Below, piece after piece: positions 35,209 to 47,401 of a DNA stretch of 64,000 bases. The stretch is from Niebla homalea. Taxonomy: Eukaryota > Ascomycota > Lecanoromycetes > Lecanorales > Ramalinaceae. The translations under genes and the position numbers were made by a program. The notes beneath the pieces were generated by a model. That model saw only the letters and a list, made by a program, of their open reading frames with translations. It ran no database searches and was not told the origin of the DNA. Where the stretch lies: assembly GCA_019925105.1 (NCBI GenBank), contig JAHGAU010000012.1, forward strand, positions 248,001 through 312,000, read 5' to 3'. The first letter of the stretch is position 1. Each line of letters opens with the position of its first letter.

Positions 35209-35681
35209 GCTGACGAGAGCTGTGACCAAAGACCGTCACCATCTCCAATGTCAAACAGTGATGATAGTAGCTGAACTAGTACTGGAGGTTTTCAGATAAT
35301 GCTTATGCAGGAAGCTGATCATTGTTGAATAGCCAACGAGTACCGCAGTTTAGCCGAAGACGCCGCTTAGACGCGGATCTGTAGATAAGATAAAAAGCCC
35401 TTCTGGCTAGGTACCAAGGGTACCTAACTCCCTTAGGTTATTAGGTATGTTGTAGACTCCTAGAGTAGCACCCGAGGACCGCTAAGGAAACCGGGCAAGG
35501 AAACACATGTTGCTCATGCAGCTTTTGATACGTTCAAACCTTCGACTTGGCATTTCCGCTTCAGCTGTCAATGAGTGGCTTCTCATGCAGGTCAGAATGT
35601 GCCCCATGTCGCACGTCAACTTGGCGGGTGAGACTTTGGCCATGATCGATCAAGTAATATAACGAGGGGTACCCCGTTGCC
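35209..35681. promoter_or_regulatory. Shared ISN1/NTE1 bidirectional promoter region
   Basis: 473 bp separate the start codons of two divergent housekeeping genes, so both promoters must lie here. A near-perfect inverted repeat, TAGGTACC-AAG-GGTACCTA, lies at about 35409-35427, roughly midway between the two start codons. I know of no factor for it and do not claim function. Confidence 0.55.
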
Positions 35682-38600
35682 ATGGCTGCCCCTCCAAACT
35701 ATGCTGGATCCTCTTTTACCAGCTTACTTGCCTCGCTCAATACTTCCATCATAGCTTCCTCCAATGCCGCCACCATACTGAGTACAGCGCTCGGCACTTC
35801 GTCAACATCGACAGCTTTGTCAGGAAATCTGCCTCTACCAGATCATCCAGAGCAAGTCACATGGAGCGCTCAAATGGGTCATGGCCTCCTCTCCATGGCC
35901 AGAGCCTTACCTCAGACATTGGTCTGGGTCATAACCTTCTTGACCATCACGCTGCCGACATTCCTCTTCGCCTTGTTCTCTACAAGTCTAACTTTCACCA
36001 TGAATGCAACCACACTGTAAGACGCGCCCTGAGCCCCTTTTAAGGCCCTGCTGATTGACGGGGTGCATAGCATGCTGATCATTCTGGCCTTCGCATCTCT
36101 CGTTTCATGGATCGTTCGATACCGCTTCCTCAACATGTACGCCCATCTGCCTCCGGAACCGCAACGGAAGGAACCCCAAATCGATCTCTTCCCGGAAACT
36201 CAAGAAGGGGATTCAAAACCCGGTCTAGCGAATTACCTAGACGAGTTCCTGAGCGCGATCAAGGTCTTTGGCTATCGTGAGTCGGCAATGCGCATAGCGG
36301 CGTAGCCTACCGAGGATATGCGCTGACTGTTGCCAGTCGAACGATCTGTGTTCCACGAGCTCACAAGGACAATGCAAACGAGGAAGCTGATCGCTGGCGA
36401 AACATTGTTACTGGAAGAAGAGAAGGGCTTCTGCTTGGTAGTTGATGGGATGGTACAAATTTTCGTCAAGTCCAATAGGGAGGAGAGCGTGGAAGATGAC
36501 GGCTTACACAAGAAGGGCGCCTTTTACGATGATGAAGAGGAGCATCTTCAAGGCGACCATCAAGGCTATCAGCTTCTGACCGAAGTCAAGAATGGCGCAC
36601 CTATGTCATCCCTGTTCTCTATCCTCTCCCTCTTCACCGAGGATGTCAAGCTGCGGCACGGCGCAGATGAGAGACCTCAGTCAAGCTCATCGAGTGTCGC
36701 CTTCCCGAACACACCACTTTCTGGTCGCGATAGTCCAGACATGAATGGAGATATCTCTGCCTCTCGTGGGACAGTACCGTTCTGGGGCCGCAATGACTCT
36801 AACCACCTCGCCCAGGGAGACTTGCCACCCGTGCCACCTCTCACACTTGATGCAGATACGGCACATCAGCGCTTCCGGCGGGTGGACCATGAATCCTTAC
36901 CCAAGCATAATGTCAGACAAAGGAGAAAGTCCGCACATCCAGACATTGTCGCAAGGGCAACGATGGATACAACCATTGCAGTCATACCCGCCACTGCATT
37001 CCACCGGTTGACTCGAGTCTATCCGAAGGCCACTGCACACATTGTCCAGGTCATCCTTACACGTCTCCAACGTGTGACACTTGCTACAGCCCACCAATAC
37101 CTTGGTCTAACATCCGAGGTCTTGAGAACCGAGCGGCACATGAATCGTTACACCACATATGACCTGCCTAATCACCTGCGAGGCGCTGCTCTAGACAGAC
37201 TGAGAGCCAAATTCGCCCAGGACAAGGAGCGAGTAGATTCTCCTGAGGAAAGCATGAAGGGTATTGCACTGCATAATCCAGGTGCCTTAAGACGACGACG
37301 ATCCAGCGTAGGTTTCCGGAAGGTGCTGGATGCTCGGGCCAAAGTCGCAGGGTCTCAGGATTTACCTCAAAGCACAAGTGTGAACATGCCTCATCAGAAT
37401 GGAAGTCTAGCGCATAGTCACGGCGTTAGTGCAGGCGATCTTCTCACCAATATCCAAATATCGCGTTATGCCCACAAGAGTCCTAGTCGGATATCAACGC
37501 CAGATCGTGCAAGTGGCAGCGCGCCACTTTCAGCTAACGATGCTGAAGATGTTGGCAGTCCGCTGGCGCAGCGGGAGAAATCTCCCTTCATGCCACCACT
37601 TCGCCCTAGTGTGACTCACGTGAGGCGACGGGATTCTGTGGACGAGGATGACATCTTCCGTCAATCCATTCTCGAATGCATACTCAAAGCTATTGGGCTC
37701 ACAAATTCAAAAGATGCCATCAGGAAGCCGGTAGAGTCCGTTGAGCATTCTCCGAGGATGGTGTCTTACGACGCCCACCGGCAAAAAGCGACCTTCTCGA
37801 ACGCCTTCGGCTACATAGATCCTTACGACGGTTCTGGGGAAGGGGACTCAGAATCACTACACTCTATTGGTGCAAGTCCTGTCAATGCGAAGAACCTCTC
37901 GCACGAGCTAAGCGATGATCTGGAAATCGTCTACTTTCCACAAGGTGCGGTTCTAGTGGAGCAAGGCGAGCGTAATCCGGGGCTTTACTATGTTATTGAC
38001 GGGTTCCTCGATGTAAGCATCCCAAGTGATGATCCGGGAGATGATGGGAAGCCTCCAATGAGCGGAAGGACCAAAAGTGTCTTTGACCAGGATGTGTTAC
38101 CACCGCTACAAACCGCCGCGACAAAATCAGTCAAATCGCCAGGGGGCCAGAAAAGGACGCAATCGCGCAAGAGTCTGTTCATGATCAAGCCAGGAGGTCT
38201 TGCCGGCTACGTGGGTACAGTGTCATCCTACAGATCCTTTGTAGACGTTCGAGCGAAGACAGATGTCTATGTTGGTTTCCTGCCTCGAGCTTCGCTAGAG
38301 CTGCTTGTCGAAAAGTATCCAGTCATCCTGCTGACCATGGCGAAACGGATGACAAGCCTGCTACCACGCCTCATCCTCCACATCGACTTTGCGCTTGAGT
38401 GGGTTCAGATCGATGCCGGTCAGGCTATTCATCATCAGGGCGATGAGAGTGATGCCATCTACATTGTGCTCAATGGAAGGTTGCGCGCTATATTAGAGAA
38501 GTCCCGAGGCGATATGCGTGTCGTTGGAGAGTATGGTCAAGGGGAGAGTGTGGGTGAATTGGAGGTCATGACAGAATCAAAGCGTCCTGCCACCTTGCAT

Positions 38601-40406
38601 GCCATTCGCGACACCGAATTGGCAAAATTTCCAAAGAGTCTATTTAACAGCCTGGCTCTCGAACATCCGGGCATCACAATCAAGATTTCCAAGATCATAG
38701 CCCAGAGGATGCGTAGCTTAGTGGAAGATCCCTTGTTTGAGCAAGGGAAGGAGACAGGCACTTCGGCTGCGAGTAAGACCACCACATCGACGTACAATCT
38801 GCGGACTATTGCTGTCCTACCAGTCACAGCCGGCGTGCCAGTCGTCGATTTTGGCGCCAGACTTCTTACAGCGCTCAGTCAAATTGGCGTTGTCAACGGC
38901 GTGACGTCCTTGAACCAAGCAGCAATCCTCAACCATCTAGGACGACACGCGTTCTCTCGAATGGGCAAGCTGAAGCTATCGCAATATCTTGCCGATCTTG
39001 AAGAGCGATATGGGATGCTTCTGTATATTGCTGATACCAATGTGAATTCGCCCTGGACGCAGACTTGCATCAGCCAAGCAGACTGTATACTACTGGTCGG
39101 ACTTGCTGAAGGCTCTCCGAGTATTGGCGAGTACGAAAGGTTTCTGCTCGGTATGAAGACTACTGCTCGAAAAGAGCTTGTGCTACTCCATGTCGATCGC
39201 TACTCACCTCCTGGCCTCACTCGCAAGTGGCTGAGAAACCGCATGTGGATCAACGGTGGCCATCATCACATCCAGATGGCCTTCCGTACGAACACTGAGC
39301 CTGCCCACCCGCAAGTCCGCCGTTTTGGCACAGCCCTGAAACAACGTGTCCAAGTTCTCCAAGCCGAGATCCAAAAGTACACTTCACGCCGGATTCGCCA
39401 GACCCCACTCTATTCCTCTGAAACTCCTTTCAAAGGCGACTTCCACCGTCTCGCTCGTCGCCTCTGCGGAAAGTCCGTCGGCATTGTCCTGGGCGGTGGG
39501 GGTGCGCGCGGCATCTCTCAGATTGGCGTCATTCGGGCTCTCGAGGAGTCTGGAATCCCAATCGACATTGTGGGCGGCACCTCCATCGGCGCTTTCATTG
39601 GCGCTCTCTACGCCCGTGACGCTGACGTCGTCCCCATGTACGGACGCGCTAAGAAGTTCGCGGGTCGCATGGGTAGCATTTGGCGCTTCGCCCTTGACCT
39701 GACCTACCCATCCGCTTCATACACCACAGGCCACGAATTCAATAGAGGCATCTTCAAGACCTTTGGCAACTCCCAGATGGAAGACTTTTGGCTCGAGTTC
39801 TACTGCAACACGACCAATATCTCCAAATCGCGCATGGAATTCCACAACTCGGGCTATGTATGGCGGTACGTCCGCGCCTCCATGTCACTGGCGGGTCTTT
39901 TACCACCTTTATGCGATGAGGGGAGCATGCTGTTAGATGGCGGCTACATTGATAATCTCACCGTCGCCCACATGAAATCCCTCGGCGCCGAAACCATCTT
40001 CGCCATCGATGTCGGTAGCCTGGACGATAACCTACCGCAACAGTTCGGCGACTCCCTCTCCGGGACATGGGCGCTAGTCAATCGCTGGAACCCCTTCAGT
40101 TCCTTCGCCAATCCTCCAACACTTTCGGAGATCCAATCCCGCCTTGCCTACGTGAGTAGTATAGACGCCTTGGACCGGGCAAAGACCACGCCTGGGTGTT
40201 TGTACTTGAGACCGCCTATTGATCCCTACGGGACGTTAGACTTTGGCAAATTCGATGAGATATACCGCGTGGGGTACGACTATGGTATGGAAGTGTTGGA
40301 GCGGTTGAGAGGGGAAGGTATGTTACCTGGTGTGCTAGGCGGCGAGGAGACCGAGGAGAGGAAATCGCTCAGGAGGGGATTGGCGCCGAGAAGGGCGAGT
40401 GTATGA
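35682..40406 (+). CDS. NTE1: Lysophospholipase NTE1 (neuropathy target esterase homologue)
   Basis: Nte1 deacylates phosphatidylcholine to glycerophosphocholine at the ER membrane. Exons 35682-36016, 36071-36276 and 36337-40406 join in frame to 1536 residues, the usual fungal length. The introns are 54 and 60 bp. The N terminus has two hydrophobic segments (about residues 80-130), then three cyclic-nucleotide-binding folds. The first starts near residue 181 ([20 protein letters not shown]), the second spans about 705-830 ([20 protein letters not shown]), and the third about 860-980. The first and second are separated by a long low-complexity linker. The C-terminal patatin domain holds [12 protein letters not shown] at about 1232, the nucleophile motif GTSIG at about 1260 and the catalytic Asp in DGG at about 1380. 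All key residues are present. It is divergent from ISN1. Confidence 0.96.
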
Positions 40407-41101
40407 TCGCCTCAAGATCCGAAAGTATCCAACTAAAGCGATCATGATACCCAAGCTACTATTTGATACACTGGAAATAAGAAATTTTAGGTCTCTTACA
40501 CTGCGATATTCTAGCATGATCGTTTTCTCCCGATTTGCAACCGAACTGAAGTCCTGGATCATTGTCACCACCGCATGATGCGGCTTTCTCTCGTAGCTAT
40601 ACCGCATCAGGACTGATTCAGCCTTTCAGCGTTGAGGCCTGTGGGAGTGCAAATGAGGTATCTAGAGTTGGGCAGGTCTTGTGGATGAGGAAAGAGACAG
40701 AGCATACAAGAACCCAAAGACCCTCCGTCCAAGTCTGGAACTCAACATTTATGGCCATGAGGAACAAAAAGGTGAGAAGGCATTAGGAACGAGTATGCTG
40801 TTGCCCAGCCAAAAGCCAGAGGGAAGGGGTAGATGCATATATTTCGTTGAGTTGGAGTCCTATGTTGAATTTACACATCCAAAAGCAACATCGAAATATG
40901 TACGTGATTGATAGTGCCCTCTTTTCCAGGGAGAATTCCACTATACCCTTGCCTCAAATCCTTTCCGGTGGAATGCTGTGATCGCCGTTATTCCCTCGAT
41001 CAACCCTTCCCGGCTCAAAGATCATCTGTCCCCCGCCACTCAACATATCAGCTGGAACGCCCCATCCCCAACGCCCCAACGCCAGGTAAAGATCAACTCA
41101 C
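40407..41101. other. Intergenic downstream of NTE1
   Basis: About 0.7 kb holding the NTE1 3' UTR and probably the lost last exon of the decayed secreted-protein gene at 41102-41575. No gene recognised. Confidence 0.5.
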
Positions 41102-41575
41102 ATATATCAACCCCACCGTTCCCCCATCCCACTCAACCGTCGGTCCTTCATACCATGCGGCGATCTGACAAATCTCGGTCTCCGTACACGCCACCGTTCC
41201 AGGGCTCCAGTTGCGCAGTTGCGCCGCATTCGGTGGTGCATTAGGCCCACTCGAGGACCAACGGCTCGACCTCCCTCCGCTCACCCATACCGTCCGATTA
41301 TCAGGGGGGAAGCTTAGGAGAGGCTCCATAGGCTATCACCGAACCAACACAATCTGGATCCCTTGGCTTCGACATCGCCGATGCAGGCGCAGGAGTTTAT
41401 GCCGGGGTGTGTGATGCTGGGGATGAAGGATGGGGGTCCGGTATCCCTTGAGAAGAATGATCCAGATTAAGACATCAGAAAAGCTGTTACTTAAGTGTCA
41501 GAGTGGCGGCATGGCCCTCCTGATTCAGGCATTGGCTCTGCTCGCCGGCTGTGAAGGTGGCATCCAAGGGAGCCA
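41102..41575 (-). pseudogene. Decayed six-cysteine secreted protein gene
   Basis: Pieces of the minus-strand translation match the intact gene at 42636-43288 in order but in different frames. These are PLDATFTAGEQSQCLNQEGH with AATLTLK (about 41573-41490), CACIGDVEAKGSRLCWFGDS with LWSLS (about 41395-41320), and VACTETEICQIAAWYEG through GLIY (ending 41102). Even the intron donor after the Ile-Tyr pair (GTGAGT) is conserved. Stops and frame changes between the pieces show it is no longer functional. No signal-peptide exon could be identified. Confidence 0.68.
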
Positions 41576-42635
41576 GGGCAGGGAAGGGGTCTGTGATCTT
41601 GATGCGGCGGAAGGTACTGACTTGCGCCTACGATTCGAAGAGAGGGGACGTCAGCGTCTAGTGAAGTGGGCTTATGCAAGCATTTTCTGTTTGCAATATT
41701 GATCATATACTTGGACCAGCGTCCACAATTGGGAGCAAGAGCGGCAGCGATACAACGGCGCAGATTACTTGTTGTGGGAACGTTATCTCGGATTTTTGAC
41801 AGGTTAAGGAGGTCCCCACTCTTGGTTTTTGGTGATCCCCGTGAAAGTTGTTATAACAAGACTCAACGGTCCGGATGTATCTAAGATAGAGGGGATAATG
41901 AGGCTCTCATATCTACCGTCACCTGCTCTCTCCTCTATTCGGGGCTAGAGCGTCAATATATCAACGGCTACGAACAATTCCATGAAGGGTGGCTTGCGCC
42001 ATGAACCAGTGAGTTCTCGCAAACGGGGAAGGCTCAATTCTCTATACTCGAGCCATGATGACGTACGCCACCATCGGTCGGCACATTGAGCGTTCGGCCT
42101 TAGATTCGACGAACAGTACGCGCCAGAGCATGGAGGGCTCTAAAACGGGCGTATAAAGGTATAGGGTATCATCTTTTGGGATCTTTGGACTATCCCTACT
42201 GATAGGAAATCAAGGAAGACGAACATGTGCTCTTGTAAAAGATGGACTTGACAGGGTCTTCGTGTAAGCTCGGTCTGATCGTGCCAATGGCTTAGTGGCG
42301 TACACCATCATCCACCACCAAACATGACAATCTTCCCTACGTGGGTCCTACATATGTAAATTATGAGAATGATGGATGTTCAGCAATTCGATCGTGAAAC
42401 TCTAGAAACTACATTTTACAAACGAACAGAAACGCAATAAGGTCTCGGACTGCTCTCAACCATGTGAATGCGCGGTCTTGGTTCGATAAGTCAAGCACGA
42501 ATGGTTAATATGATGAACCAAATTAATGACGTCTAGAGCCATGTTTGCGCCAGTATCTATAACAAGGTAAGCTCGACATAGTTGCACAGAGAGACGTTAA
42601 GAGTGGATCTCCCATCTTGCGATTGTCGGAACCAT
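41576..42635. other. Intergenic, no supported gene
   Basis: 1.06 kb of normal composition with only short open frames. It may contain the vanished 5' end of the pseudogene at 41102-41575. Confidence 0.5.
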
Positions 42636-43288
42636 TCAGGCATGATTCCCGGTGAAGATTATCTGCGTGACCATTAGTAAAAATCACAGCCAAATATTGG
42701 CAACGAGCATGGCCGTCAAGCTGGTAGCGCAGCCGTCAGCGAACTTACATAGATCGGCCCCTGTGTGCCCGCATGCCACGCAACGCCCCGCTCCCCCTGC
42801 ACCTTCACCTGCTCACAAACCTTTTCCTCCACACACGCCACAGCGTCCTTCGCATACCGTACTTGCATAGCATTCATCCTCCCCTTCCCTCTGCCCCCCG
42901 CCCCGACATAAGCCTGCTCGGTGATCCAATGACTCGTCATATTGCCGCCGAAGTGGCCGGCGTGACTGTGGGCCTCGAAGCCCAGACCCCACACGCTCGA
43001 ACCCATGCGACACCAGCCCGAGGTCTTGGCTTCGACGTACCCGATGTCGGTGCAGGTGAGACCCGAGGAGTTGCTGACGTGCATGGTTGCGCCGTGGCCC
43101 ACGTGGTTCATGCAGCCGCCGGCCTCGCTGATGTCGAAGGTGACGTCGAAGGGCGGGGGGATCGCGGATTTGGAGTCGTCGTCTGGGCTTGAGATGCACG
43201 CGATGATGTTGGCGCCTGGGCCGGCGTTGATGCCCACGAAGGAGAGGCTCAGTGCTGCGACCAAGTAGGTTGGGAAGCGTGAAAACAT
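42636..43288 (-). CDS. Small secreted six-cysteine protein, 188 aa
   Basis: I do not recognise a named family. Exons 42749-43288 and 42636-42662 join in phase 0 across an 86-bp GT-AG intron. The second exon is only nine codons (IIFTGNHA and stop). The start at 43288 gives a typical signal peptide, MFSRFPTYLVAALSLSFVG, with probable cleavage after Asn-Ala at about residue 22. The mature part has six Cys (31, 59, 79, 93, 152, 158), which could form three disulfides, plus landmarks HVGHGATMHV, DIGYVEAKTSGW and HAGTQGPIY. There are two N-glycosylation sites (NSS, NMT). Decayed relatives lie at 41.1, 44.9 and 48.9 kb, so this is the only intact copy of a local family. Size, secretion and turnover resemble effector candidates, but that is inference. 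Confidence 0.78.
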
Positions 43289-44866
43289 GTTGGATTGTAC
43301 TGAGCGAAAGCTGTGGCTGATATAGAAGTTTGAACAAAGATCGTGGATGGTAGTATGTTTGTGGCTTGGGATGTGAGTGAATGATCGTATGCTGCTAATA
43401 CGAATGACTTGAGGCTTCTGCTTTATATCATGTGGTCCTAATGCCTCCGACATCCTCTTCCACCGGACTGTAAAGGACCTTGAAAAGAATGGATGGTGGC
43501 GCCCGCCAAAACTTAATCCAGACGCAACGCAACCAACGTAATGCCCCACGTGGGCCTTAAAGACAAGGTCGCTGATGTTGCATACTCATCGAGGGAGATG
43601 AGCATCGTAATTCTTGCGGTATGAACAGGTTACCAACTGTCCCGTCTTCGCACAGTCGGGCCACGATACTTACAGGCGTCAAAAAAAAAAGCTCAGGAAA
43701 ATCATTTCAGCTAGAATGACAGCAACGCAGATGGGCATGCTGCCAATCATGAAATATTTTCATGTTGCCCGAATAGCCCAGCCTCCAAAAGCTTCCACCT
43801 ACCCAGATAGTCCCGGCATGAACATGATCTGCGAGCAAATAGCAACGCGCGTCAGTACTGTTGCGGGCCCTGTGACCGACATATATCGGCCTCATCGTGT
43901 CATCCTTCAAATCTGTACTCGTTCACATTAAAATCATTTTCTCTGCATGGACTTCATCCTTGTTACATACCCCCATTCCATCAGTGGCATCCCACGCTTG
44001 CAAGCCATCGAAATACACTGCAGCCACCCCCGACAATGGAAACCTGGATGCCAATCTACCGACTCGCCATCGTGCGGTTCGTGTAATCATAGGTACTGAA
44101 CCCCAGCCTCCGTTGGCTCCGACGTGGCTGATGCGGGTGCAAACTGACGCATTGAGCTGGGGGTTGCAATAGCGTCGCAGCACCATGCCCGATCTATCAA
44201 ATACAGGATGTCCAGCGTCGAAGTGGTGGTGCAGTTGCGTGGCAGCACTAGACCTCAAGTACTCATGCGTCTAGTGTGTGGGGGTTCGGCCACGCAATGA
44301 CGTCAATGGGATATTGAAGGACACTTTGGAAAGCTGGATATTTGTTTGGCCTATACTAGAATAACGCAGCTGTTGTGGCTGAAATCTTAGAGCTACCATT
44401 GAAGCTTAGTCTAAACACTCTGCGTTACGGGAATGCGCCAACGTGCTACTTTGGGGTAATGATTGGAAAGCCATAATGCTGCGAAATCAGAAGGAAACGC
44501 ATTACGCATTGACAAGAGCCAACCTGTTAGCATTAATATTAAGAGTCCAACGAGACCAATTCAGAACCATGCCCTGCCTCTTCGTGGTTAGGTACCAGCG
44601 TGATGGTAACGGCGTGAGCTTTGACTGTTCAGCAACAGTCTTAATGTCGATGGAAACAGGTATTCCTGGGGTGGCGTTTGGATACAAAGTGACACCATTC
44701 CAAGACGTTCATGGCTTTCCCAACAAGAGGTATGAGAAGTTCATATCACTTGAGCTTCATAAACATGTTCTTCCAAGGATCGTGCACACCATCTTGTCTG
44801 CAACTCAAATTTTGGAAAGCTGTGTGAGTGGAATTCATTCAGCATTGCACTCCCCCCTGGTTTCAT
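43289..44866. other. Intergenic with a possible very old gene relic
   Basis: 1.6 kb without a supported gene. Around 44170-43930 on the minus strand a frame reads VCTRISHVGANGGWGSV, faintly like LTCTDIGYVEAKTSGWC of the intact secreted gene, and ends in another Cys. It could be a very diverged relative, but I do not call it. The 178-codon open frame at 44443-44979 lacks a signal peptide or motif. Confidence 0.4.
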
Positions 44867-45290
44867 ATGAGTCTCGCCATGCGCTCTCAATCTCGCTCCT
44901 GGGCCCTTTGTCACCATGTCGCTGTTTCGGGAAGTGCGGGCTGGTGCAGCTGAACCACTATCCAAGACGCATGCCATGAAGCCGCGGCTCACCAATGCAT
45001 CTTGTCTTTTGCAGGAGTTGCGATGAACGCTTGCGTCGTCGTGGATTCTAAACTGTTAGGAGATGATGTGATCAAAATCTATGGCGGCAGCGATGACGAT
45101 CATTGTATGGACGGAACACAAAAATATGCGACAATCGAGGTTCTCGCCCATCGAGAGCAAAATCAGCTCATGGGGCGGGGATCTATGCAGGACAGACAGA
45201 AGCCTTTGGTCGCTATCGTACACACAGGGTAGTACGACGCCGTCAGTGAGGGCTCAACTTCAGCAGCCTCAATTCAACGGGGTCGATCGA
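44867..45290 (+). pseudogene. Decayed six-cysteine secreted protein gene
   Basis: The plus strand shows the same exon plan as the copy at 48912: a 5' part ending CGGGCTGGTGCAG, an intron ending CTTTTGCAG at about 45015, and an exon reading GVAMNACVVVDSKLL, then DDDHCMDGTQKYATIEVL. The homologous continuation SSWGGDLCRTDRSLWSLSY lies in another frame (about 45155-45215), so a frameshift separates them. The signal-peptide exon is also disturbed. It belongs to the same family as 42636-43288, by the order C, C, C, W and the spacing. Confidence 0.58.
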
Positions 45291-46669
45291 TCATGGTGAT
45301 GATACGAATGGCGCAATAGGTCAATACGAGATGAGGAAAAGGTGAGACGGGGCGCGGCCAACAGTCTCATGACGGCTTCAAAAGCAGGCCCCCGCCACTG
45401 GCGAGACCTGATATGGGATTGGGTGTATAATCGTAGGACATGTAATGGGAAAGACGGTTGATTCTACTGATGTGTCACAAAAACAGGGCATGCCCCTCAA
45501 AACAAATTTCGGACACGGGTATCATCCTCATGGTGAGGTTTGATGTCGAGTGACCAGACCTGTCACGAATTGAAAGTTTGAGGTATCTGTGGATTAGGAA
45601 AGCAGTCGCTCAGGCTTCCTTGTAGGCTTCCTTGTATGTAGGCCTCCCGTGTCTGATTGACGCGGCCCACAATGTCCATACTACGGCCTAATTTGTGATA
45701 TCTCAAACACCAGCGTCATCGAATCGATGGGGGCGCAACATCAGTCGCACCGAGGTTTCCGGTCACAATTTCGGCTGCGTCTTCTGGTGACATCAGAATA
45801 CTCAGTCTGCTGGTACAAGTTTAGGAATCAAGTTTGGTAGGATGGTCTTGGGTGTAAGAAAAAATATATTGCTTAATTAAAGCCATATGTGGTCGGCGGA
45901 AAAGGACGTAACACGCCTTGTAAGCTCTGATACCCACTCAGGTAAAAGTTTGATAGCTCAAATTCGCGCGCTGTTGTGGTTGTTCAAAACTTCGGCTGTT
46001 GTGGATGTTCAATCTTCGAGAGGCCTAGGAGGGATCGGAGTGAAGTCACGCAGATCGGAGATCTTGCAAGAGTGTGGTGAATGTGATGGGCGCTTTTCAG
46101 GGAAAATGACCCAACCCGCCAGATGCCGCGTCTCACCACGTAGTGTTCGTGTCTAAAACACGGCTCGGTTTGCTTTGATATCTCGTGATCTGCATCTGAA
46201 ACGCGCCTTGCACGGCTAGGAAATTCAAGAGCCATACTGATTGACGCAAATCGAAAATAAGGTTGGATCTAAGGCGAGGTCGATCAGCGGCTCGGTAAAT
46301 CAGTGTCATTGTGGCCCCACAGGCAGCGTGGGGATTGCACGTGGCGACTTTGAAATTTACGAGTCACTTATTCTGTGAGCCAATCATAGCAGTTTGAGTT
46401 ATGTGTTGGATTGTATGGTAAGTTTCACTGACCGTGGAAGAAGGGCTGTAAAGGAATCTGATGACGCCATGGGGTATTCTCAGATACGCCAGATGGTTTC
46501 ATCAACCTGGCTATAATCGAGACATGGCGAAGTCATGTATTCTTCGCCTTCAGGGAAGTTGGATGATAAATAAGGATCACCCTCCTCGTTTTCTCCACCA
46601 CGGTGCGACGACGTATGTATAATATTCATAACCTCTCATCTTCGAAAATTTCCACACCAAAGCTTCGAG
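45291..46669. other. Intergenic, no supported gene
   Basis: 1.4 kb of ordinary composition. The last 110 bp upstream of 46670 contains AT-rich TATA-like stretches (GATAAATAAGG at about 46566 and GTATAATATTC at about 46616), plausible promoter parts of the secreted-protein gene that follows. Confidence 0.5.
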
Positions 46670-47401
46670 ATGCATTCACTATTACAAACATGTCTGATCT
46701 CTACCTTGTTCGTCCAGGCGGCTCTTACAGGGCCTATTCCTGACTCTCCACTCACAGTCCGCGGCGGTGATTCGCAGCTCCCAACATGTTTTTACGATCA
46801 GGGTGACGGGGTTGTATGCGATGGTGCACCATATATCCCATGGTGTGACGCAGCCGTCGACTACCTCTGTTCCATCTTCGCAACCATGGACCCTTCAAAC
46901 CACACCAACATCTTCATCACCGTTGGTGAGGACGGGAGCAGCGACAGCGGTCAAAATGCTCAATGCCTCGCGTCCGTCAAGCACAACGACGGCGAAACAG
47001 AGCTCGTGTCCAAAGACACGTGCGTGCAGAAGTTCCAAACGCTGGAGGGCTGTCAAGCTCCGGCCAACAAGAATTACAACGCCAACTGTGTTGGAGGCAG
47101 CATGAATGTCCATTTCAATGACAACAAAATCGGGTTGGAGGTCGATAACAGATATCCCTGGTATTTCCTGAGCGTACCCAAGGGCTCTACCGGCGCTGGC
47201 GCCGCAGTGCACAAACCTGGAGACTTGAGTCCCGGGTCGGCAGCATCCCCAGCGGCAGGCGGTACGACAGGTGTTGGCAATGTGAAACCGAATACCAGTA
47301 ACGGTGGATCTAATAATGCTGCTGGCTCAGCGAACCGTGGCGGTGGAGGCGTATCAGCCGGCGTTGGATACGCGGGTGAACTTGAGCGGCGATCGTTGTA
47401 A
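46670..47401 (+). CDS. Secreted eight-cysteine protein with Gly/Ser/Asn-rich tail, 243 aa
   Basis: An intact intronless gene that I cannot assign to a named family. The N terminus MHSLLQTCLISTLFVQAALT is a signal peptide, with cleavage probably near residue 17-20. The mature part has eight Cys (40, 50, 59, 67, 99, 118, 128, 140), enough for four disulfides, in a compact region of about 100 residues that ends around DNRYPWYFLSVPKG (about 158-171). The last 65 residues are low complexity, rich in Gly, Ala, Ser and Asn (for example ANRGGGGVSAGVGYAG). One N-glycosylation site (NHT) is present. A TATA-like sequence lies about 50 bp upstream. Composition matches other genes of the window, so recent transfer is not suggested. 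It is a candidate apoplastic protein; the role is unknown. Confidence 0.82.
   Translation: MHSLLQTCLISTLFVQAALTGPIPDSPLTVRGGDSQLPTCFYDQGDGVVCDGAPYIPWCDAAVDYLCSIFATMDPSNHTNIFITVGEDGSSDSGQNAQCLASVKHNDGETELVSKDTCVQKFQTLEGCQAPANKNYNANCVGGSMNVHFNDNKIGLEVDNRYPWYFLSVPKGSTGAGAAVHKPGDLSPGSAASPAAGGTTGVGNVKPNTSNGGSNNAAGSANRGGGGVSAGVGYAGELERRSL

Noticed and set aside
42773..43192. 139-codon plus-strand open frame
   Set aside because: Shadow of the secreted six-Cys gene on the minus strand.
44443..44979. 178-codon plus-strand open frame
   Set aside because: No signal peptide, motif or splice support, and it overlaps the decayed secreted-gene copy in another frame. Length alone is not enough in normal-GC DNA.
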